The notes beneath the pieces are model-generated. The model made no database searches. It worked only from the letters and a program-made list of their open reading frames with translations, and was not told the DNA's origin. The position numbers were made by a program, and so were the translations under genes. 64,000 nt of DNA from NCBI GenBank assembly GCA_006384855.1, contig VCJN01001501.1, positions 1 through 64,000 on the forward strand. The letters are read 5' to 3'. This document shows, one piece after another, positions 55,901 through 64,000 of the stretch (its first letter is position 1; every line of letters starts with the position of its first letter). The DNA is from Tetraselmis striata (Eukaryota; Chlorophyta; Chlorodendrophyceae; Chlorodendrales; Chlorodendraceae).

Positions 55901-56329
55901 TTAGGCGTGTCGCGTACACACGTCAGAGCACTCAGTTAGAGCACTCGCTACCTGCCGGCCCACCTGCCCGGCGCCAGATGCGCCAGAACAGGGCTCGTTA
56001 ACCTCCACGTCACTACGGCACACGCCATGGTCTAGCGAGGTGGCTTCGTTAACTCTACAATGCGGGCGCGCTTGGAATTGGACGCGCCGCCGACTGGATG
56101 CCAGTGCTTCTGAGGGGCGAGGGCCCGGAGATCCGCCTTGCACATATCGCCAGGTGCGCATCCCAACATTTGTGCCCTTGGCGGCGGGCGCACGGGGTGC
56201 ACAAGTGGCAAGTCTAGTCCACACGTGGCGCGGGTCTTAGTCGCCAAGCCCATATGTTGCTTGCTGATGCTGATTCAACACCGGCCTTGCTTGGCCGTGC
56301 TGTTGTCCGGCTTAAAGCCAATGAGGCGG

Positions 56330-56962
56330 TGCACATGGCGGTGGGCGCCCCCGCCGGCATGTGGCGATCAACATGCATCCACTATACATAATTCCACCCG
56401 CCATCATCCCACCGGACGCGGAAAACACGGGTTCCATCGAGTCGTACACCGTCCCGAAGATTCTAGCCTTGGCTCGACTCGACATAAGGGTGGTCGCAGT
56501 GGGGTTGGGAGGAAGAAGGAGGGGTTGTACTCTCGGAACGCGGCAATGACGGTCTCCTCGGCGTAGATATGTTTTTTGGCTGTGTAGCCGGCCCGGTACA
56601 TGAAGTTGCGTAGCATATCCGCTCGGTGTACGGGGGCGCGGCGATATGGGAAACCTCGGCGTCTTCTTCAGAGGGTAAGGGAGCCCCGTCTGAGTGTCGC
56701 GTGGCCAACATTCGTCAAAGACAGCCGACCGCACCGCCATGTCCTCAGCTGTAGGAGCAACATCGAAATGCAGCACGGGCGGGCGGTCAACGGATGTGAA
56801 ATAAATTCAAATTCTCTACGCAGTCATGCCAGCCATCCGCCGACTCACTGTACGTACCGCTCAGGATGGACTCCAGCCCCCGGCTCGTGGGAGTATGGCA
56901 TGGACCATCGACGGAGGCGTTCTTAACACCACTGCCCGTGTCTTATCCCGCGGGGGGCGGGG

Positions 56963-56995
<33 letters not shown>

Positions 56996-57321
56996 CGGTC
57001 AAGATATGGGCGCGCACGCAACTCGTCGGGTACAGACGAGGTAAAATACAGCGAGACGACAACCTCATCGGACACTTGAAAAGCTGCATCAGACAAATTC
57101 TCCTTCCTGGCTTCGTTATACCGCTTCCACTCAGTACAGCTGTCCAGTATGTCCGCGAAAGCATAGCCGAAAGCTTTCCCACGCTGGGGTTGCTCTGGGT
57201 GAATGCAGATATGGCAGTTGGTCGCCTGGCCATGGAACTGTGCATGCCGCACGTCCTCATCGATACGGCCCGTTCTGCACCTACCACCGCCGAGTGATAT
57301 GGTCATGCCTTGATGCCTCAC
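56330..57321 (-). CDS. Hypothetical minus-strand gene, exon order unresolved
   Basis: Coding-like exons. One, at about 57290-57020, contains ADILDSCTEWKRYNEARKEN and DEVVVSLYFTSSVPDEL and ends at a GTGCGC donor followed by a sense C run (56957-56995). Others contain LHFDVAPTAEDMAVRSAVFD (about 56770), ADMLRNFMYRAGYTAKKHIY (about 56620) and KARIFGTVYDSMEPVF (about 56470). They lie in different frames, so introns or decay separate them. No domain is recognised. The donor plus C run matches the structure of the known genes here. Confidence 0.35.
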
Positions 57322-57659
57322 AGCTTGGCGTGCTCGGTCATGACGGAGGGTGCTGGGGGACGAGCAGCTATTGTATTGACTAGCGGGTGTGCGTCAGGTA
57401 GGCGCAACTGCTGCTTTCAAAAACACCAAGTCGGGCGCCGCGCATGGACTACGACTCGCGCTCCGCTATCATATATGCGCAGGTCGTATAAGTAGTGCGA
57501 GTACCCGGCTTTTTGCGTATCCATAGCGTAGCATCCGTGTAATTGCGTCAAGCCTTGAACCATATCCCGTATAGCGACCGTGTTTAGCGTTTAAATGAGG
57601 ACACATGTGACGCAGACGTGCTCCATGGTAGTTATTCGTCCGTAGCTACCCCTTCTAGG

Positions 57660-58760
57660 GGGAATCTAATATGGCTGACGACTAGATTATAAGCTGCCAA
57701 CGACCCCCATATGTGCATATATATAGCAAGATTACACGGGTGACGGCCATGATACTAACGGGACTCGCAAGATAGATAAAGCGGAGGAGTCATGTCGTGT
57801 GATATAGATCAAGAATACGTCCGCAAGGCCGCGAGTATGAGCGGCGGGCTGCCGCCAATAAGAACACCTAATATGCCCGTACGATAAAGTTACTGCGGTG
57901 TATGTAATAGTGCCGCAGTCGTCGTACAGCATAATTTATACGGAGTCGTATAACACACCCGCCATGCTAGATTGTCAGTTGTCGACCCTGTATATATATG
58001 AGCCTTATATGGCCGACGACCAGATTCTCAGCTGCCGACCCCCATATATGTTTACACATATAGCAATATTACACGGTCGACGGGCATGATGCGCGACTTG
58101 CAAAATAAAAGCCGAGCAGTCGTGTGATACGGGTTTTATCAAACCTTATTTTAGAGGGGGTCCGCAAAACCGCAAGTATGAGCGCGATGGGCCGCCACCA
58201 CTAAGGCGTTTTTGTTGAAGGTACTGCGGTGTATGTGGTAGTGATGCTGCAACAACCTTCACAAACTCCAAAACGGAGCCGCTTGCGTGCCACACCCGTG
58301 CCTTTTTGTTGAAGGCACTGCGGTGTACGTGGTAGTGATGATGCAACAACCTTCACATTCTCCAAAACGGAGCCGCATGCGTGCCACACCCGTGCGGCTA
58401 TATTGTAGCTGTCGACCATGTATATATGAATCATATGTTGCCGACTACGACCAGATTCCCAACTGCCAACCCCCATATATGCTTACATATATGCTTACAC
58501 GGGCGACGGTCATGATGCGGGCCTTGCAAAATAAAAGCGCATGAGTCGTGTGATGTAGGTCAAGGAATGACCACAAAGCCGCAAGTATGAGCGCCGCGGG
58601 CCGCCACCATCAATGGCACCATGCCCTTACGATGAAGTTACTGCAATGTGTGGCAGTAACGCAGTTGTATGAAGCATATACGGAGCCATATTAGACACCC
58701 ATGCGGCCAGATTGTCAGCCGTCGATCATGTATGTAGCAATCTTATATGGCTGACCCGGC
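57660..58760. repeat. Satellite-like tandem repeat, about 300-340 bp unit
   Basis: Units start near 57671, 58011, 58434 and 58736 at variants of ATGGCCGACGACCAGATTCT. Each continues with GCTGCCGACCCCCATATATG, ACACGGGCGACGGCCATGAT, a GCAAAATAAA-like block and CCGCAAGTATGAGCG. The second unit carries an internal 104-bp duplication (about 58207-58410) containing TTTTTGTTGAAGG and CAACAACCTTCAC. Confidence 0.85.
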
Positions 58761-58787
58761 CGCGCGGCGTGCCAGTGAGCGCCGCTA

Positions 58788-58860
58788 CCCCAGCCGCGCG
58801 GGGTTGCCGCCCCGCTGCCCCGGCCGCGCGGGGTTGCCGCCCCGCTGCCCCGGCCGCGGG
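58788..58860. repeat. GC-rich 30-bp tandem repeat
   Basis: Units start at 58788, 58818 and 58848 with CCCCRGCCGCGCGGGGTTGC. On the minus strand it keeps the frame open and encodes an Ala/Gly/Arg-rich 10-residue repeat. Confidence 0.9.
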
Positions 58861-58879
58861 AGCACCGAAATTGCGGTGA

Positions 58880-60260
58880 ACGACATCAACGGTTACGATG
58901 CGATTGATTTCGTATATGCGGTCCATACTGCTATCTCCGGATTGTTGACTTAAAAAGGGGGTGTTGTAAATTGATTTTTGGGGGAGTGAGGTAATCGTAT
59001 CATGTATAATCGCGCACTCTACCTCTGCCTCGTCCCCGTTGGCATATGCGAGGGTCTCTTTCACGGTCTCTTCAACGCCCGTGACTGCGAACGCCATCGT
59101 CTGGTTGACGGTGAAGGGGAGCGTGGCGGAGTCGTTCCGCTGGCATTTTTCGATCGCCTAGATCTTCGGAGAGCTGCCGCAATCTCGCCACGTCGGTGGT
59201 GGACCTTAATAACGGGGCCCAAACTATCGGATTGCCGCCAATGCCGTACCTCGAAAAGGCCTTGCAGTCGCAGATTGGCACTCCATCTTTGAAAGCGACC
59301 CGTTAAAGGGAGTGGCACCCCCTGCGAAGGGAACGCAAGGACATGTGGAATACGGGGAGCGGATCCTCGTCCAAACTTCGGCGGTAGATTCTGTCACGGC
59401 TTCTTTGTAACACTCCGGTCCGTCGTTATACAGTTGGCATTTGGGTAGAGGCCGTACCGGGTCGGGTGTATGTGTTGATGGTGCAGGTACCTCGTCGTCA
59501 CAAACGGACTCTAACATGCCCTTTCCACGCGAGCTCGCGTCGATATGTCAAATGACAACCTCGTCGAAAGTATCACACGTCGGGCAGCCACTATACGGCT
59601 TCCCTTGCAAATCCTCCCACTTGGGGAACGTGAAGGCCTCGCCAAGGCACGTCTAAGTATACCGGAAGTGCCTCTGCCGTGCATAGCCGTGTGGATGTGA
59701 GTGTAAGTACCTCGTCACTCGTCGTGGACGGACTGAAAAACGCGCTTCCCACGCGAGCTCATGCGGGCCTTCATTCCCACGCCCCCACGGCGGCATGTCT
59801 CGTTTTTTTGCTGAGTAGGGGCAGGTGCTGAGTTAGTTGTTTCGTCTTCTAAGAAGGACTCCAACACGCACTTGCCACGGGAGCATGTGCCACCCTTGCA
59901 TGTGCCACCCGTGTCCACGCGCTTGGGTTCACGGAAACTGTGCGCGAATCAGAAGCGCAGTTCTCTGACCACATAGGCAGCACGTTGCTTTCCTCAGCAC
60001 GAGGCTGAGGTGATACTGTTTGAATATGCAGGGGACCCGCTGCTACCACTGCGTCTCGCACGGCTTTTTGCTCCAGCGACTCAACCTCGCTCGGGGGTAG
60101 GAGATCGGCGCACTCATCCAATAACATGAGAACGCCCTTCAATACCCCGGCCCCACGGCGGTATGTCTCGTCTTCGTTATGTTTCCGTCGCTGCACGCCA
60201 AAGGTAGCGTGCCATGCGGCCAACCAAGAGGGGCGACAAGGTAAGAAGTGGGGATCCATG
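58880..60260 (-). CDS. Hypothetical minus-strand gene with repeated peptide motif
   Basis: Coding-like pieces: about 60200-59940 contains GVLKGVLMLLDECADLLPPS; about 59900-59480 contains three diverged repeats of a GK-VLES-DDE-AP type motif (CVLESFLEDETTNSAPAP, KRVFQSVHDE, GMLESVCDDEVPAPS). A last exon from an acceptor at about 59157 contains SATLPFTVNQTMAFAVTGVE and YANGDEAEVECAIIHDT. Exon borders are uncertain. No family is recognised. It may be a transposon gene or a broken host gene. Confidence 0.3.
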
Positions 60261-60267
60261 GAAAAAA

Positions 60268-60337
60268 TTTTCGCTTACGCTCTCGGGTCATTTTTTTCGC
60301 TTACGCTCCGATTTTTTCGCTTACGCTCTCGGGTCAA
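60268..60337. repeat. Threefold TTTTTTCGCTTACGCTC repeat
   Basis: Three direct copies of about 22 bp, TTTTTTCGCTTACGCTCTCG with small changes, at about 60268, 60292 and 60313. Confidence 0.85.
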
Positions 60338-60543
60338 AAATTCGGACGGCGCGCGTGACCTTTCGTGCGGTGAATAACTATTTATTTGCTGTTCGGGTTG
60401 CATGCATGCGACAATTATACGAGTACGATATACTACGGGTCAGTATCTGTACTATGTGGTCGAGTACTATTACGATGTGTACCTGAGACTGCGATGAGTA
60501 TATGTACGATAGATAGTTGCAATCATGTGGTAAGCGTTGTTAT

Positions 60544-61581
60544 TTTTTCGCTGCGGGACAGCATTGGCACCCGTGAAACCCTTGCACCGTCTCTACGGCG
60601 GCCGTTTAGGCAGCAATCTAGTTAAGGAAAGCCCTGGGTAGGCGACGCTCCGTTATAGTCATCAAGCAAATTGCCGAAGCATTCTGCAAGACTAATTGGA
60701 GGCCAGTGATGGAATTTCCAACACGATTGGATCACCGTCTAAAAACAAACATGAAAATACCCGGCACTGACCATAAAAGGTCCGCCCTACCCGTTTGGAC
60801 CAGGGTTGGGCTGCAGTATCTACTGCACTGCGGACTGCAGAAACTGCAGCCTGCAGCTATTAGCTACTGCACTGCAGCCTGCAGTACTTCCCGAAAAGGG
60901 GCTGCAGTGCAGTTACCCAAAGTGCCCCACATATATGCCCTTCTCTGTCCCGCCCTTCCATATAATCAATAGTTCCACCTCGCAGTCGCTGTAGAGGACC
61001 TTTCTGATTGTCCTTTTTTTTTGGTGATTTCCTGATATCGCCTTCTGCTGCTAGCTCATGTAATATATAATCAACAGGTTCAGTGCTACTGCAGTCCGCA
61101 CTGTAGCCTGCACTGCAGCCTGTTGACTGCAGCCTGAACTGCAGTCTGCCTGCAGCCTGCAGTACTGCAGCATGTTGACTGCAGCCTGCACTGCAGCCTG
61201 CCTGCAGCGCCTGCCGTACTGCAGCCTGCATGCAGCCTGCATTACTGCACTGCAGCCTGCAGTACTGGAAAGTAGTGGACTGCAGCCCAACCCTGGTTTG
61301 GACGTCGGCCCATTCGAGTAATGCGAGTTGGGGCAAGCTCGTCCAACCCGCGGAGCAAAGCATTTCGGGAGTGCGATACATGTGCCAGAAAGAAGGCAAG
61401 GTGAGGGAAGGCCGGACGCCATAGTTGGAAAAAATTCCCATTCCCAATAAAATCATGGGCCGAGAAGGGACGAGGGGGGAACCCCGCCCAAAATAAAGGC
61501 AATTAAGTCCTCAGGTGTTGACGCGATAACCTGACTACTAATAAAATCCCTGAACTCCGGAATCCCTGAACTCCGGAATAG
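60544..61581 (-). mobile_element. LINE copy, family B, 5'-truncated, 12-bp TSD, split by a MITE
   Basis: The flanks carry AAGCGTTGTTAT at 60532-60543 and 61582-61593. On the minus strand it holds the end of the family B ORF (HVSHSRNALLRGL and ASTPEDLIAFILGG are recognisable with frame breaks) and the conserved 3' tail. A 499-bp inverted-repeat element (60799-61297) interrupts it. Confidence 0.85.
60799..61297. mobile_element. 499-bp MITE with 18-bp TIRs and CTGCAG-rich subterminal repeats
   Basis: Perfect terminal inverted repeats: ACCAGGGTTGGGCTGCAG at 60799-60816 and its complement at 61280-61297. The flanking TTGG (60795-60798 and 61298-61301) is duplicated; the uninterrupted LINE sequence has it once. 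Roughly 100 bp at the left and 200 bp at the right are packed with CTGCAG, GCAGCCTGCA and CAGTACTGCA motifs; the middle is unique sequence. No transposase is encoded. Confidence 0.9.
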
Positions 61582-61593
61582 AAGCGTTGTTAT

Positions 61594-63127
61594 GTTGAGT
61601 CGAATGTCGTTGCCGCGATTGTTACACCATACCCGGTATCCTAAGGCAGAGGTCACCGGATCGAACCCCACTGATGTCGAGAATTGGTATCTCGCACAAG
61701 GGGGGGGGGGGGGGGGGGGGTGTAGCGATTGTAGTAGTGTGACAAGTATACGAGTACGACATACTACGAGTTAGTACCCGTACAACTTGTACGAGTACTA
61801 GCTAGTACGATGTGTACCTGAGACAACGATGATTACATGTACGATATAATGCTGCCATGTTGCCAGCGTTGTCATAACCAATACATTTGAAGTGCCAAAA
61901 CACTGAAGCCTCTCGTCTTTGCACCACCACTGTACACCACCTTCGTTTGTATTTGAATCTCTAAACGGCAGAGACTGTCGCGTGTAAGCCGCATGTCATG
62001 TCGCGGCTCTCCTAGGGACGCGGTGTGGTGTGCCGGCGTTATTGACTGGAAAAACGGTATAAATACAGCGGCATGGGTGGCATGCTCGCTCGCGTTTCGC
62101 ATAGTGCAATCTCTGCGGCAACGCTCGCCCGACCTCGCCGCATGTACGGAAACTGGACGTCGTCGTGCGGTGGGCTACCTCCGTGGTAAGTCTGAGAATA
62201 GTGCTCGGAACTCCATCCGGCGCTACAACCCGCTACATGTGAGGCGAGCGAGATGGTCGCCGGATCCTGGCAGGTGAGGGAGCTTAGCTATATATGACAG
62301 AACGGCCCCATATTGGCCGTTTCCGAGTGCTAGCTGCGCTGAGCTATCCGTCGGCACGTAATGCCGTTCGTCGGTGCGTAGCGTCACTCGGGAGCACGAC
62401 TTATGACGGAGAGTTGGATCCAACATGGCTATGGCCAGCTACATGCACGCATGCTCTACGCATGCGGGAATCCTGGCGGCCGAAGTGGGCATATGCGTGC
62501 CCCAAGTGGATGCCTACGGCGCGGTACTCCATCCCTCAACTGGTGAGATGCCCGCCCCCATCGGAGCTGGTGGTCAGGTCGGCATATGTGCTGCTTCCCC
62601 TCCCTTCGCCTTGAGCGGGGCTCCGTCTCATGCAGATGCGAGCTGATAGTTTTAGAAAAAAACAACAAAGGGGGCGGCGTAGCGTGATGCCGTTGTAGCA
62701 AGGTGGAGCTGGAGCTATAGATGTGACGTCGCACGTATGCTAAGTTAGTATGCCACGTGCCCCGCTACATGTACATGTAGCTGTTCGCTGCTTTGAATAC
62801 TTTTGCCACTTCGATCGTGTTTACTCCCTTTATCCTCGTGCATGTTCATGCGCAACGCTCTTAAGAGCTGTCCCCGATAGCTCCCGTCATTTGTTGCTCT
62901 TAAATGCATGAATACCATATTTACGCCGGCGTTATTTAACCTTCCACGCGGCGTACGTTGTGATCATCGGTGGCCGTTACACCACATTTATCTGATTAAT
63001 TAGGCAAGTGTTACAATGCATATGCGCGTGCTAACTTCAGTTTGGTCGCCCCCGTGCGTGCTTCATATACCACATGATATGCTAATAATCGTTTAGAAAT
63101 AGCTATACATGCAGTCGCTCGTACTGG
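61594..63127. other. No recognised gene; G run at about 61700-61720
   Basis: Contains a G run, CGAGTACTAGCTAGTACG-like short palindromes near 61790, and open frames (for example 62294-62614 plus) without a recognisable domain. Confidence 0.4.
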
Positions 63128-64000
63128 TGCGAATTACAAAAAGGCAGTAACAAATCCACCCACTGCTAAGCAGTACTAAAATATCAACACAACAATCCGC
63201 CTAAAGGCGGCCCGCATCCCGCACGAGGCTTGATGGATGAGTGATACACGCACGGTTCAGAGGGCATGCCACGCGTGCACGTGTGTGCGAGGGTGATCCC
63301 CGGACGTGCTGTGCAGCTTCGGCAACGGAATGGCGGACGAATCTGCGCCGTCTGATGAGGCAGCGAGCACGCTCTCGAGCCACCACCAAGTTCATGACCC
63401 GGAGGAAATCTCTTATTGCGAGTAAGGCCTCTTGGTGAGCCCTTGTGGTGCACCGAGTGCCCCGCGATGAGAGGGCACCCCGATCCGCGGCCAAGCATGC
63501 GACACCGCGCACCGTGCGCCGTGACCCCTTGCTCACCTCACCCAATGTACCGAGGACCATGCCCGTATATTTCGACATATCCAAGATGTCCCGAAAAGGG
63601 CCCTTCTGTCCGGGCTCCGTGTTGTGCCACGCCGCATCCCGCACTGCCAACCCCCCGTTGTATGTCGCCTAGCAGCAGGGAGCGCTCAAACCGATCCTCC
63701 GCCGTGCGTGGGCCGGGGCACCGCAGTGTACTTGACCATGTACCGCATAGTCTTGAACTCCAGCAATGTGGACTTCAAGCTCCGGGGATCATGGCTCCCG
63801 GTCACGACGTTGAACACCGGAGGGAGTTAGAGCTTTGCCTCCGGCACCATGTCCTTGAATTGATCCCTAGATACGGTGTTGCCGAGAGGCGCTGCCTGCT
63901 GGAACAAGTCATCCACCTCCCGGCGGACAAGGATACTCAGGCCGTGAACACAATGATCGCAGAAGGCGTCTGCGATAGCGTCGTGCCGTACAAGCTAGGG
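63128..64000 (-). pseudogene. Decayed second copy of the family A retrotransposon, running off the window
   Basis: On the minus strand this matches the last fifth of the ORF at 33833-37225, from [16 protein letters not shown] near 63920 through [19 protein letters not shown] (about 63610) to the end near 63201. The hairpin tail and a terminal TTTTTGTAATTCGCACC lie at about 63128-63145. The ORF is broken: a small insertion near 63825 creates a stop, and further frame changes lie near 63660-63700. The 5' part lies beyond 64000. Confidence 0.8.

Noticed and set aside
61640..61680. tRNA gene on the minus strand (GGTTCGATCC-like box)
   Set aside because: The T stem does not pair and no A box or acceptor stem could be folded around it.

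Overview
The window is nuclear DNA of a eukaryote, most likely a green alga (chlorophyte). Five genes are recognisable and four have many spliceosomal introns. Their 5' splice sites are often GTGCG or GTGAG, as in green algae. The last exon of the RNA polymerase III subunit gene has the spacing seen in land-plant NRPC2. Short TTTAGGG-like (plant/algal telomere type) motifs sit in introns, and the YjbQ protein has an Ala/Arg/Ser-rich N-terminal extension that looks like an organelle targeting peptide. No operon, CRISPR array or rRNA gene was seen.

Layout. 1-3100: no recognised gene. 3114-6887 (+): nine-segment MFS_1-like (MFSD6-type) membrane transporter. 7691-8018: 5'-truncated LINE copy (family B). 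8567-10116 (+): five-exon pirin. About 10803-12917: decayed element with inverted repeats around a frame-broken ORF. 13.0-20.8 kb: repeat-rich, with a second family B LINE copy (18829-20714) interrupted by a nested insertion. 21096-21809 (+): intronless YjbQ/UPF0047 protein. 22659-28403 (-): eight-exon TLDc-domain protein. 28.6-33.3 kb: repeats and unassignable open fragments. 33291-37280 (+): complete non-LTR retrotransposon (family A), 9-bp target-site duplication, intact 1,130-codon ORF. 38.1-39.1 kb (+): spliced gene of unknown function. 40614-41262 (+): small two-exon membrane protein. 41785-54310 (-): complete 19-exon gene for the second-largest RNA polymerase III subunit (RPC2, 1,172 residues), every intron phase checked. 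54764-54990: array of perfect palindromes upstream of it. 55.9-60.3 kb: two poorly supported minus-strand genes and a satellite. 60544-61581: third LINE copy, split by a 499-bp MITE. 63128-64000: decayed second copy of the family A retrotransposon.

Most unusual features. (1) Homopolymer C runs lie mainly on the sense strand of introns, close to splice sites, in genes of both orientations, while sense-strand G runs lie just upstream of coding starts. (2) The palindrome array upstream of RPC2. (3) A 499-bp inverted-repeat element filled with CTGCAG motifs inserted in a LINE copy. (4) RPC2 introns that act as a sink for foldback elements, telomere-like repeats and an antisense reading frame. The genes do not form one pathway: one transcription subunit, one transporter, and three small housekeeping or stress-related proteins among transposons.
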